Notes: a model not told the origin generated them from the sequence alone. DNA of 15,542 bases from Helicobacteraceae bacterium (GCA_024635885.1 JAGXIA010000103.1:1-15542); one strand, 5' to 3'; positions 1 through 6,643 are shown, counted from the stretch's first letter. Made by a program: numbers and translations.

Positions 1-75
1 GAAATAGAAGGCTTAAGCGTTGAAGAGATACAAGTTACTAAAAATAAAAGAGAGATTATTTACAATATTGTTTAA
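1..75 (+). CDS. 3' end of an unidentified protein-coding gene
   Basis: Frame 1 is open from the window edge to a TAA at 73-75 and gives 24 residues, E-I-E-G-L-S-V-E-E-I-Q, ending in Y-N-I-V. The fragment is charged and lysine/glutamate rich, with no diagnostic motif, so I do not assign a function. Its stop overlaps the stop of the convergent small gene on the other strand (72-320) by about three bases. That tail-to-tail packing supports both reading frames being real. The start and most of the gene lie outside the window. Confidence 0.6.
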   Translation, partial: EIEGLSVEEIQVTKNKREIIYNIV

Positions 76-320
76 GCATCAATGAGTTGATGAGGCCTTA
101 TTACATTGTCATCAATCAGAGCTTTAATGAGTTTTTGTTTCCCTGCATAATGATTCATTGTCAAAGAAACAAACTTCTCATGTTTTGTTAGGTCTAAATT
201 TATTTTATTTCTAGAAAAATAATCAAAAGCATTTTCAACTCTAAGTCCCATTCTGCACTCTGCAGGGACAACCAATTTTCCATCTTTAATAATTGTTCCG
301 TTGATTATGCTTATTTTCAT
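72..320 (-). CDS. Small conserved-looking protein of unknown function (82 aa)
   Basis: The frame encodes 82 residues starting M-K-I-S-I-I-N-G. I do not recognise the family. The sequence looks soluble: no signal peptide, no membrane segment, no cysteine pair (a single Cys at residue 22). It has a short beta-rich N-terminus (I-I-N-G-T-I-I-K-D-G-K-L-V-V-P) followed by a charged, probably helical remainder. An AAGGA about ten bases before the ATG could serve as ribosome binding site, and a TATACT box lies a little further upstream at 352-357. The gene is divergent from rlmB and convergent with the gene ending at 75. The N-terminal pattern is vaguely like AbrB/MazE-type DNA-binding beta hairpins, but that is a guess. 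It is probably real on the basis of its start signals and tight packing. Confidence 0.6.
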   Translation of the reverse strand: MKISIINGTIIKDGKLVVPAECRMGLRVENAFDYFSRNKINLDLTKHEKFVSLTMNHYAGKQKLIKALIDDNVIRPHQLIDA

Positions 321-351
321 TATGTTTTAATCCTTACTGATATGAGGTGCG

Positions 352-357
352 AGTATA
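352..357 (-). promoter_or_regulatory. Possible -10 box for the small gene at 72-320
   Basis: Read on the minus strand this is TATACT, preceded by a T-rich stretch (TTCATT). Transcription would begin near 345, about 25 bases before the ATG at 320. No -35 is evident, as is usual for sigma-70 promoters of this phylum. Confidence 0.35.
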
Positions 358-425
358 AATGAATAAAATGTTAAAAAGATGGCAAAGTGTGTTAAAATTT
401 CAATTATCCATATAAAGGCACAATA

Positions 426-1175
426 TTGCAAGATTCACAAGAATATTTAGATAAAAAATCATATTTTGAAAACGTCATTACACTCTATGGGAGAAACGTT
501 GTTATAGAAGTTTTACAAGACGACACTATAGACATCCACAAAATCCACATGGCAGACTCCAACAAAACTGACGGTGCAGTTGCTACTATTTTATCACTGG
601 CAAAAAAAAGAAATCTTGAGGTTACTTACCATTCCAAACATGCACTGAGTCGTATCAGTAAAAATGCGAAACAAGATCAGGGTGTTGCCATAGACATCAT
701 TGCTCGTACTTATAAAAATGCAAATGAAATTACAAAACTGGACTCGTTTAGACTTATCGCCCTTGATGGTATTCAAAACCCTCAAAATCTTGGAATGATT
801 ATTCGTTCTTGTGCAGCGGGAACTATAGATGGAATAATACTTCCTAAAAAAAATAGTGCAAAAATTTCTCCGCTCGTTATTAAAGCCAGTGCCGGAACGC
901 TCTTTAAACTGCCTATATATTTTTGCAATACCATAGATGAAGCTCTAAAAACACTGAGTGATACAAAGGTCTATATGCTATCTTCACATGCCAAACACAG
1001 CATTTATGATGTAGTTCCACATGCCAAGACTGTATTTGTTTTAGGCAACGAAAGCGAAGGTGTCTCTGCTGAAGTAGAAGCATTTTGTAATGACACGCTT
1101 AGCATTCCAATGAACAGAGGCGTTGAGTCTTTAAACGTTGCAGTAACTGCCTCTTTGCTAGCTTTTATGAAGTAA
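426..1175 (+). CDS. rlmB: 23S rRNA 2'-O-ribose methyltransferase, RlmB/TrmH (SpoU) family
   Basis: The 249-residue product has the three SpoU-family motifs. Motif 1 is N118 to R127 in N-P-Q-N-L-G-M-I-I-R. Motif 2 is V-L-G-N-E-S-E-G (205-212). Motif 3 is I-P-M-N-R-G-V-E-S-L-N-V-A (about 227-239). Together these form the trefoil knot that binds S-adenosylmethionine. Members of this size methylate the 2'-OH of a guanosine in 23S rRNA (G2251 in E. coli) or another structured RNA. A short substrate-binding domain precedes the knot, starting near Y-G-R-N-V-V-I-E-V-L (21-30). The start is a TTG at 426, chosen because AAAGG lies seven bases upstream and no ATG occurs before residue 42. Oddity: residues 197-201 (V-P-H-A-K) are encoded by a copy of the dispersed TTCCACATGCC motif, and a degenerate copy (S-S-H-A-K) lies just before it. 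Exact substrate specificity is inferred from the family. Confidence 0.88.
   Translation: MQDSQEYLDKKSYFENVITLYGRNVVIEVLQDDTIDIHKIHMADSNKTDGAVATILSLAKKRNLEVTYHSKHALSRISKNAKQDQGVAIDIIARTYKNANEITKLDSFRLIALDGIQNPQNLGMIIRSCAAGTIDGIILPKKNSAKISPLVIKASAGTLFKLPIYFCNTIDEALKTLSDTKVYMLSSHAKHSIYDVVPHAKTVFVLGNESEGVSAEVEAFCNDTLSIPMNRGVESLNVAVTASLLAFMK
1015..1025 (+). repeat. TTCCACATGCC motif copy inside rlmB
   Basis: Exact copy, followed by AAG. It is read in frame as V-P-H-A-K (rlmB residues 197-201), between conserved motifs 1 and 2. A degenerate copy (CTTCACATGCC) lies at 982-992 and is read S-S-H-A-K. Confidence 0.75.
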
Positions 1176-1241
1176 TTTCCACATGTGCCGTGAGCAAAAG
1201 CGAGGAAATACTCTTGGGGTGCCAAGAACTGAAGTAGAAAT
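1176..1241 (+). repeat. Spacer between rlmB and the transporter: motif variant plus small hairpin
   Basis: This 66-base spacer begins at the rlmB stop with TTTCCACATGTGCC, the dispersed motif with an extra TG (1177-1189). The next bases are GTGAGCAAAAGCGAGG. At 1213-1226 lies CTTGG-GGTG-CCAAG, a 5-bp stem with a 4-base loop. The rest of the spacer has no evident ribosome binding site for the following ATG. Motif and hairpin together look like a compact intergenic repeat element, but only one copy of the full arrangement is in this window. Confidence 0.5.
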
Positions 1242-2150
1242 ATGACTTCTATAATATTTTCAGTTTTAAGCATATATATTTTTATAGCTCTAGGCTTTCT
1301 TGCAAAGATGAGCTTCAAAGAGCAAATCGATGATAAGACAATCACGCTCATCAATGTATATTTTTTACAAGTCTTTCTAACCTTCTGGGGACTTTTACTC
1401 CGCCCTATTGATGTTACCCTGCTCTACGCTCCAAGTATTTATTTGTTTATTGTGGCTATTGTCGTCATAGTCTCGGCACTCGTTGCAAAAAAGCTTTTCT
1501 CTGATAAAAAAGAGTACTCTATTGCCACAGTCGCAGCCATCATCGGAAACACCGGAAATTTAGGAATACCTATAAATATAGCCATCTTTGGCGAAGACTC
1601 TATTCCTTACACAACAGTTGTCAATCTGGTAAATGTTTTTGTAGTTTATACCATCGGTGTTTATTACTACTCTCGCGGGACTTTTGACGCTAAAACTTCA
1701 CTGATGAACATTGTAAAACTTCCTATTCTTTGGGCGGCAATTATTGCAATTATTTTAAGCATTAACCATTACGAGCCTTCGCAGATTATACAAAACACTC
1801 TTATGATGGGAGCGTATGCTTCTATGACAATGCAGCTCTTTTTATTTGGAATTTATCTCTACGGTACAAAGATAAAAGAGATAAGTAAAACTTTGACTCT
1901 CTGGGTTATGAGTATTAAATTTCTCATTCTCCCGAGCATCACCTTTTTAATCCTCTACAACATTGAACTCGATTCGATGATAAAAGGGATTATTTTTATA
2001 GAACTTATGATGCCGCTGGCCATCGCAAATGTAAATCTGGCTTCGCTGTATGAGTGTTCACCGAGACTTGTAACGGCTCTGGTATTTGTGTCTTCTTTTA
2101 TGTTTTTGGGTTTTATTTTTGTCGGGGTGTGGGTTTTAGGTTTTTTATAG
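1242..2150 (+). CDS. AEC (auxin efflux carrier) family transporter
   Basis: This is a 302-residue, very hydrophobic protein with about ten predicted membrane segments and the usual length for the AEC family. The family hallmark, a polar break in a helix with the pattern G-N-x-G-N-x-G-I-P, is present as I-G-N-T-G-N-L-G-I-P-I at roughly residues 101-111. Bacterial members export or exchange small organic anions such as malate or other carboxylates across the inner membrane. The substrate cannot be read from sequence. The first membrane segment starts almost at the N-terminus (T-S-I-I-F-S-V-L-S-I-Y-I-F), which supports the ATG at 1242. No clear Shine-Dalgarno sequence precedes it. It follows rlmB in the same direction and may be co-transcribed, with the repeat-like spacer between them. 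The function of the pairing is unclear. Confidence 0.82.
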   Translation: MTSIIFSVLSIYIFIALGFLAKMSFKEQIDDKTITLINVYFLQVFLTFWGLLLRPIDVTLLYAPSIYLFIVAIVVIVSALVAKKLFSDKKEYSIATVAAIIGNTGNLGIPINIAIFGEDSIPYTTVVNLVNVFVVYTIGVYYYSRGTFDAKTSLMNIVKLPILWAAIIAIILSINHYEPSQIIQNTLMMGAYASMTMQLFLFGIYLYGTKIKEISKTLTLWVMSIKFLILPSITFLILYNIELDSMIKGIIFIELMMPLAIANVNLASLYECSPRLVTALVFVSSFMFLGFIFVGVWVLGFL

Positions 2151-2164
2151 ACACTTTGTACTAA

Positions 2165-2485
2165 CTATGAAGTCATAATCTCATACGGTCGTTTTATTTC
2201 ATTTATCACATCATTTACACTCATATGACGAGATTTTCTTAAAAATTCTTTCCCTGCTAAAAATACTAATACTGTGGGAATTGTAAAAACACTATAGTAC
2301 GCGGCAATATCTTGGCATGTGGAAATATCTATACTTACAATCTCAAACTCGCAAAAGTTTTCATTAATAGCTTCTAATAACTTTGGTTTCAAAGAATGGC
2401 ACACATTACATGTTGGAGCAGAAAAGTATAGCATTACAGCCGTTTTGTCATTTATAAGCTTATCAATAGAATCTGTTGTTTGCAT
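2165..2485 (-). CDS. Thioredoxin-like protein with C-N-V-C active site
   Basis: This 106-residue single-domain protein has the thioredoxin fold signatures: L-Y-F-S-A-P-T-C-N-V-C-H (Cys26 and Cys29) and the cis-proline loop T-I-P-T-V-L-V-F (Pro70), with a closing G-K-E-F. No signal peptide is visible, so it should be cytoplasmic. The active site departs from the classical W-C-G-P-C: Trp is replaced by Thr and the dipeptide is Asn-Val. This may alter redox potential or partner choice, so it is better called thioredoxin-like than trxA. Residues 55-58 (S-T-C-Q), in the loop before the cis-proline, are encoded by a copy of the dispersed motif, and this adds an extra cysteine. The gene lies downstream of tkt on the same strand, separated by a strong hairpin. 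A weak AGGCGAG precedes the ATG. Confidence 0.82.
   Translation of the reverse strand: MQTTDSIDKLINDKTAVMLYFSAPTCNVCHSLKPKLLEAINENFCEFEIVSIDISTCQDIAAYYSVFTIPTVLVFLAGKEFLRKSRHMSVNDVINEIKRPYEIMTS
2314..2324 (-). repeat. TTCCACATGCC motif copy inside the thioredoxin-like gene
   Basis: Exact copy on the minus strand with AT before and AAG after it. Here it is read in a different frame from the rlmB, tkt and PDZ-gene copies, giving I-S-T-C-Q. Confidence 0.75.
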
Positions 2486-2504
2486 TCAGTGCTCGCCTAG
2501 TGAA

Positions 2505-2510
2505 ATTGTA
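2505..2510 (-). promoter_or_regulatory. Possible -10 box (TACAAT) for the thioredoxin-like gene
   Basis: Minus-strand TACAAT directly abuts the inner end of the 13-bp hairpin at 2510-2544. Transcription would start near 2498, about a dozen bases before the ATG at 2485. The hairpin would then occupy the -35 region, so motif binding or cruciform formation could affect this promoter. This is inference. Confidence 0.3.
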
Positions 2511-2544
2511 TTTCCACATGCCAGACTTATTGGCATGTGGAAAT
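2510..2544. terminator. Inverted pair of TTCCACATGCC motifs forming a 13-bp hairpin
   Basis: Two head-to-head copies (2512-2522 plus, 2532-2542 minus) form a perfect stem, ATTTCCACATGCC with GGCATGTGGAAAT, around a 9-base loop (AGACTTATT). It lies a few bases beyond the tkt stop and before the thioredoxin-like gene, the right place to end the tkt operon transcript or protect its 3' end. There is no run of T after the stem, so it is not a textbook intrinsic terminator. Inverted pairs of uptake sequences act as terminators in Neisseria and Haemophilus, which is the closest known parallel. Confidence 0.6.
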
Positions 2545-2549
2545 GAAGA

Positions 2550-4469
2550 TTATTGTATTTTTTCTAAAATACTCTCTACTGAAAAACCGAATTTTTCAAA
2601 AAGTTGTCCAGCCGGAGCTGAAGCACCGAAAGTACTCATTGCGATTACTTCATCAGCAAGCTTATACCACTCTAAACCACGGGCTGCTTCGATAGCTATT
2701 TTTTTAGTTTGAGGGTTAATAATAGAATCAATATACGCTTGGTCTTGTTCTATGAAAAGGTCATAACATGGAACTGAAACAACATTGACTTTCGTACCTT
2801 TACCGTTAAGCGCCTCTTTTACTTTCAGTGCCAGTTCAACTTCTGAACCTGATGCTATTAGCGTTATAGCAGCATTGTCATCGTGAGCTAAAAGGTATCC
2901 GCCCTTGCTTGCATCACCTGTTATGGCATGTGGAAGTACAGATAGGTTTTGGCGTGAGCAAACAAAAGCTGATGGAGATTTACTCATCTCTAGAGCGACT
3001 TTCCATGCTACAATGTTTTCTGCTCCATCAGCCGGTCTCCAAACATAAAAGTTTGGAAGTGCGCGAAACTGAGATAAATGCTCAATTGGCTGGTGAGTCG
3101 GTCCATCTTCACCAACACCGATGCTGTCGTGAGTCCATATAAAGAATTGCTGAATTCCTGTTAAAGCTGCTATACGAGCAGCAGGTTTGAGGTAGTCTGA
3201 AAATACAAAGAATGTAGCTGAGAATGGTAAAAGCGGACCATATAGAGCCATCGCATTTACAATAGAAGCCATTGCATGTTCACGAATACCAAAGTGAATA
3301 TTTCTACCCTTTGGAAAAATACCCATATCATTCAGGTTAGTTTTATTAGACGGGCTTAAATCTGCTGAACCGCCTAAAAAGCTTGGAAGAGCTTTAGCGA
3401 TTGCATTCATAATTTTACCGTTTGTATTTCTTGTAGCATCTGCTTTTTCAAAAGTTGGATATTCAATACGAGAAAAATCAGGATTTTGTAAAGCTTTTAA
3501 AGCTTCGTTTTGTTCCATTAAAGGAAGAGTTTTTTGTCTGTGAATCCATTCACGTTCCAATAAATCTCCATCTTCTATAGCGCATCTAAATCTAAGCATT
3601 ACATCTTCATCTACATGAAAACTTTTTTTCGGATCAAATCCACATGCCGTCTTTGCCTCAGCAATAATCTCTGCGCCAAGTGGAGCACCATGAGCGTGGT
3701 GGGAACCTTCAAGTTTACCTGCACCTTTTGCTATGACAGTATTTGCTATGATAATGGTAGGCTTTTTATTAGCTTTTGCAGTTGTAAGAGAAGTGTCAAT
3801 CTCATCAAAATTATGACCGTCACACTCTAAAACATCCCAACCTTGAGACTCAAAACGACCACGGATATTTTCACTTATGCTTAAATCTGTTGAACCCTCG
3901 ATAGTAATACGGTTTGAATCGTAAATAACTATAAGATTATCAAGCTTATTGTGTCCTGCAATAGAACTAGCTTCGTAGCTTATTCCCTCTTCTAAATCGC
4001 CGTCTCCACATAAGCAGTACACATTATGGTCAATAAGTTTAGCAGTTTCAGAATTAGTCTGAGCACCGACAAATTTTGAAGCCATAGAAAAACCGACAGC
4101 ATTAGCAATCCCTTGACCTAGTGGACCAGTTGTAATCTCTATACCTGCAGTATGCCCATACTCCGGATGACCGGGAGTTTTGGAGTCTAATTGACGGAAG
4201 TTTTTAAGATCATCTACTTCTAAGCCGTATCCCCAAAGGTAATACAGTGAATAGATAAGACCTGTTGCGTGTCCGCCTGAGAACACTAATCTATCACGAT
4301 TAAGCCAATCTGGATTTTTAGGATTATGATTTAAGTGCTCGCTTAAAACTACTGCGATATCTGCAAGACCCATTGGGGCGCCCGGGTGACCTGAATTTGC
4401 AGCTTGAACCATATCTGCTGCTAAAAATCTTATACTATTTGCCATCTTTTGACGCATTATATTACTCAT
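2550..4469 (-). CDS. tkt: Transketolase
   Basis: The 639-residue product is a full-length transketolase, the thiamine diphosphate enzyme that moves two-carbon ketol units between sugar phosphates in the pentose phosphate and Calvin-type pathways. Visible signatures are N-S-G-H-P-G-A-P-M-G (25-34), G-P-L-G-Q-G (115-120) and the cofactor site G-D-G-D-L-E-E-G (155-162) ending in D-S-N. Also present are the catalytic glutamate in G-I-R-E-H-A-M (394-400, Glu397) and T-H-D-S-I-G-V-G-E-D-G-P-T-H-Q (446-460). The N-terminal pyrophosphate, central pyrimidine and C-terminal domains are all present. It is the last gene of the operon, 17 bases after ispA, with AAGG about ten bases before the ATG. Two motif copies fall in it: one encodes L-P-H-A-I (512-516) at the start of the C-terminal domain, the other gives T-A-C-G (274-277) in reverse orientation. 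Both are at positions I would expect to tolerate variation. Confidence 0.96.
   Translation of the reverse strand: MSNIMRQKMANSIRFLAADMVQAANSGHPGAPMGLADIAVVLSEHLNHNPKNPDWLNRDRLVFSGGHATGLIYSLYYLWGYGLEVDDLKNFRQLDSKTPGHPEYGHTAGIEITTGPLGQGIANAVGFSMASKFVGAQTNSETAKLIDHNVYCLCGDGDLEEGISYEASSIAGHNKLDNLIVIYDSNRITIEGSTDLSISENIRGRFESQGWDVLECDGHNFDEIDTSLTTAKANKKPTIIIANTVIAKGAGKLEGSHHAHGAPLGAEIIAEAKTACGFDPKKSFHVDEDVMLRFRCAIEDGDLLEREWIHRQKTLPLMEQNEALKALQNPDFSRIEYPTFEKADATRNTNGKIMNAIAKALPSFLGGSADLSPSNKTNLNDMGIFPKGRNIHFGIREHAMASIVNAMALYGPLLPFSATFFVFSDYLKPAARIAALTGIQQFFIWTHDSIGVGEDGPTHQPIEHLSQFRALPNFYVWRPADGAENIVAWKVALEMSKSPSAFVCSRQNLSVLPHAITGDASKGGYLLAHDDNAAITLIASGSEVELALKVKEALNGKGTKVNVVSVPCYDLFIEQDQAYIDSIINPQTKKIAIEAARGLEWYKLADEVIAMSTFGASAPAGQLFEKFGFSVESILEKIQ
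2925..2935 (-). repeat. TTCCACATGCC motif copy inside tkt (C-terminal part)
   Basis: Exact copy on the coding strand, read as L-P-H-A-I at tkt residues 512-516. This is the same codon phase as the rlmB and PDZ-gene copies. Confidence 0.75.
3639..3648 (+). repeat. Near-exact motif copy inside tkt (middle)
   Basis: TCCACATGCC on the plus strand matches 10 of 11 positions; the first base is A instead of T. It is antisense to tkt, where it is read T-A-C-G-F at residues 274-278. Confidence 0.55.
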
Positions 4470-4486
4470 ACTTTTATTGCCTTGTT

Positions 4487-5335
4487 TTAGTTTTTATGTC
4501 TGTTTATATATTTTGTAAGAAGTGGTGAGAGTTCATTTTTTAAATTCTCATCAAAACCATTTAACTCTTGTATTAGTTCATCAGCTAAATCATTAGCTTG
4601 GCTCATTGTCTCATCAAGACCAAGTATAGTAACAAAGCTGTTTTTCTCTTCATCATTATTTGTAAGTTTCCCGGCTTCTTCACAACTTAATGTAACATCC
4701 AAAACATCATCCTGGATTTGGAATAAAAGACCTAGTTTTATACCAAAGTCATAAAGTTTCTCACCTAATTCTTCTTTGCCAACTATAATTGCGCCCATCT
4801 TAAGTGAAGCCGCTATAAGTTTTGCCGTTTTATTTGTATGCAGAAATTTTATATCTTCCACTTGAAGTGGTTTATTTTCAAAGAAACAATCAATTGCTTG
4901 ACCTAAAACCATACCATTTAAACCGCCATTGCCTGCTAACTCTCGAATAAGTCCAACTCTAGTGTAGTCTGAAAATGGTGCATTGCTTAAAACTTCAAAA
5001 GAGTAAGTATTAAGCGCGTCTCCAACTAAAATAGCTGTGACTTCGTCAAACTCAATATGGAGTGTTAGCTTACCTCGACGTAGGGGAGAATCATCCATTG
5101 CAGGCAAGTCATCATGAATAAGAGAATAAGTATGAAGAAGTTCTATAGCGTAAGCCGCATGCATAGCTCCCTCTTCTAAAAGAGGGTTATAAGAGTTTAC
5201 AACGCCGAGTAACAGAGCAGGTCTAAACCTCTTTCCACCAGCTACAAGCATCTGCCTAAGAGCTTTCTCATAGGTGGGGTGTATACTCTTTGACACTGGT
5301 AAATTTTCTAATAAAAAATTCTCAAACTTTTGCAT
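4487..5335 (-). CDS. ispA: Polyprenyl (farnesyl/geranyl) diphosphate synthase
   Basis: This is a 282-residue trans-isoprenyl diphosphate synthase that condenses isopentenyl diphosphate with allylic diphosphates for quinone, undecaprenyl and other isoprenoids. Motifs are G-G-K-R-F-R-P (33-39), the first aspartate-rich motif in S-L-I-H-D-D-L-P-A-M-D-D (Asp75, 76, 81), and the second in Q-I-Q-D-D-V-L-D (208-213). The Y-S-L-I-H-D-D context is as in E. coli IspA and favours a C15 (farnesyl) product, although product length cannot be proven from this. The gene follows the PDZ-protein gene by 12 bases in the operon. Unusually, the stretch where a Shine-Dalgarno should be is a copy of the dispersed motif that includes the ATG itself. 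Translation may therefore depend on coupling to the upstream gene. Confidence 0.92.
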   Translation of the reverse strand: MQKFENFLLENLPVSKSIHPTYEKALRQMLVAGGKRFRPALLLGVVNSYNPLLEEGAMHAAYAIELLHTYSLIHDDLPAMDDSPLRRGKLTLHIEFDEVTAILVGDALNTYSFEVLSNAPFSDYTRVGLIRELAGNGGLNGMVLGQAIDCFFENKPLQVEDIKFLHTNKTAKLIAASLKMGAIIVGKEELGEKLYDFGIKLGLLFQIQDDVLDVTLSCEEAGKLTNNDEEKNSFVTILGLDETMSQANDLADELIQELNGFDENLKNELSPLLTKYINRHKN

Positions 5336-5341
5336 GTGGAA
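5331..5341 (-). repeat. Motif copy spanning the ispA start codon
   Basis: On the minus strand the sequence is TTCCACATGCA, 10 of 11 matches. The ATG inside it is the ispA start. No purine-rich ribosome binding site is present upstream; the bases are AGATAAAATTCCAC. Confidence 0.6.
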
Positions 5342-5347
5342 TTTTAT

Positions 5348-6331
5348 CTAATTTATTCGTACAAAAAACTGAAAATTCTCTCTCTCAAAGAGTAAAGATG
5401 CATAATCTTTAAAATCTGAAATATTCTCAATTATATCTTGTTGATTTTTAACATTTTTTCCATTAACTTGCAGTAATCTGTCTCCAAGTAAAAGCCCATA
5501 ATTATGTACATTCTCATTAATTTTAATGATGTATAAATCTTCATCAAAAAGCCATCCGTATTGCTCTAAAAAAGTATCACTTTTGTAACCGCCGCTGTAT
5601 CGTTTTTTACTGCTTACTATGATACTGAGTATTTTTGAGCCGCGTTTTATTTTTACTTTATGAGTAGAACCGACTTTTGCAAATAGGATATCTCTCATTA
5701 AAGAAGCGCTGTCTTGTACTTTTTTACCATCTAAAACTAATATGCAGTCATCTTTTTTAAATGGATTATTCTTCATAAAGGGGTCAACAGCAGATAGAAT
5801 CACAAGATTGTTTTCATCTTTCACTCTTATTCCAATATCGGCATAAGCTGTGTCTTTGCTTGTTAAAAATCTTTGTATGTACTCTTTTTCTATTATGCCT
5901 CTTGGGGTAACTATACCTTCTAGACCACAGCAACTATTTGTTAGTAAAGCAGGTGCATGAAGAACTTCACTAAATGTAGCAAAACTGTTTAGCCCTATCT
6001 GTTTTTTAAGAATTCTGCCTTCTATTGCTGTTGTTTTATCTACAGATACTTTGCCTAAAGAGAGGTTATTATTAATTGTAAAAGGGTAATCAAAACATTG
6101 TTTGTCTTCTATTAAATATAAAGACAGAAATGGGTCATGTTTAATAATCTTGGCATGTGGAACCGTGCGAGAAAAAATAAGTCTTCTGTTTTTATCTACG
6201 GGAATTTGGAGGGTTTGATTTACTATTGAATTTGAGTCAATGATTTTTTGTTTGCAAGCCTCATATCCACCTTTGCAGGAGGCTTGAAGATTGAACAGTA
6301 CAAAGGTAAGAGCTAAAAGAACTCTTAACAC
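5348..6331 (-). CDS. Exported protein with two PDZ-like domains
   Basis: This 327-residue protein starts with a short hydrophobic signal sequence (M-L-R-V-L-L-A-L-T-F-V-L-F-N-L, cleavage probably near residue 18), so it should act in the periplasm. An N-terminal region of about 140 residues, with cysteines at 19, 26, 79, 134 and 135, precedes a PDZ-like domain (about 163-240). That domain has the typical P-F-K-K-D-D-C-I-L-V-L-D-G-K-K-V turn. A second PDZ-like unit (about 258-326) contains G-L-L-L-G-D-R-L-L-Q-V-N-G-K-N-V. No protease catalytic triad is visible, so it is probably a binding or scaffold protein rather than a DegP-type protease. A protein of this kind sits between ybaB and ispA in Campylobacter as I recall. 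The ATG directly follows the ybaB stop, indicating translational coupling. Residues 57-61 (V-P-H-A-K) come from a dispersed motif copy. The precise role is unknown. Confidence 0.8.
   Translation of the reverse strand: MLRVLLALTFVLFNLQASCKGGYEACKQKIIDSNSIVNQTLQIPVDKNRRLIFSRTVPHAKIIKHDPFLSLYLIEDKQCFDYPFTINNNLSLGKVSVDKTTAIEGRILKKQIGLNSFATFSEVLHAPALLTNSCCGLEGIVTPRGIIEKEYIQRFLTSKDTAYADIGIRVKDENNLVILSAVDPFMKNNPFKKDDCILVLDGKKVQDSASLMRDILFAKVGSTHKVKIKRGSKILSIIVSSKKRYSGGYKSDTFLEQYGWLFDEDLYIIKINENVHNYGLLLGDRLLQVNGKNVKNQQDIIENISDFKDYASLLFERENFQFFVRIN
6152..6162 (-). repeat. TTCCACATGCC motif copy inside the PDZ-protein gene
   Basis: Exact copy on the coding strand followed by AAG, read as V-P-H-A-K (residues 57-61). 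The 14-base word and the peptide are identical to the rlmB copy at 1015, though the genes are unrelated. Confidence 0.75.
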
Positions 6332-6640
6332 TTATTTATTACCGAAGGGGTTTATGCCGCCTAGCATACCCATAGCACTATTTTGCTGATTTTGCTGAAC
6401 CATCTTGTTGGCATCATTTATGGCACCCATAAGTAAAATTTGCAGTGAAGCTTTATCGCTAAGCAGTGAATCATCTATGATTAAATCAATGACTTCCCCT
6501 TTTCCGTTTATGCTGACTTCAACCAAGCCTCCGCCACTCTTAACACTAAAAGTTTTAGATTCTAATTCGGCCTGAAGTTTTGATGCATTTTCTTGCATTC
6601 CCTCAAGCATTTTACTCATATCGCCAAGATTACCAAACAT
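6332..6640 (-). CDS. ybaB: YbaB/EbfC family nucleoid-associated protein
   Basis: The 102-residue product matches the YbaB/EbfC family, small dimeric DNA-binding proteins that coat the nucleoid and influence gene expression. Diagnostic stretches are the N-terminal G-D-M-S-K-M-L-E-G-M-Q, a helix (K-L-Q-A-E-L-E-S-K-T-F), then G-G-G-L-V-E-V-S-I-N-G-K-G-E-V-I-D-L. The C-terminal helix is followed by a Gly/Met-rich tail (G-M-L-G-G-I-N-P-F-G-N-K). Length is normal for the family. It lies three bases after panD and its stop touches the start of the PDZ gene. It is often linked to recombination genes (dnaX-recR) in other bacteria, but not here. Confidence 0.9.
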   Translation of the reverse strand: MFGNLGDMSKMLEGMQENASKLQAELESKTFSVKSGGGLVEVSINGKGEVIDLIIDDSLLSDKASLQILLMGAINDANKMVQQNQQNSAMGMLGGINPFGNK

Positions 6641-6643
6641 GAC

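Noticed and set aside
545..554. CCACATGGCA in rlmB as another motif copy
   Set aside because: Only the core CCACATG is shared; the flanking bases do not match the consensus.
1004..1354. Minus-strand open frame across the rlmB end and transporter start
   Set aside because: It runs antisense to two well-supported genes and has no family features or start signals.
2952..2962. GGCGTGAGCAAAC in tkt, similar to GTGAGCAAAAGC in the spacer after rlmB
   Set aside because: Here it encodes the normal transketolase C-S-R-Q-N stretch, so the similarity is likely coincidental.
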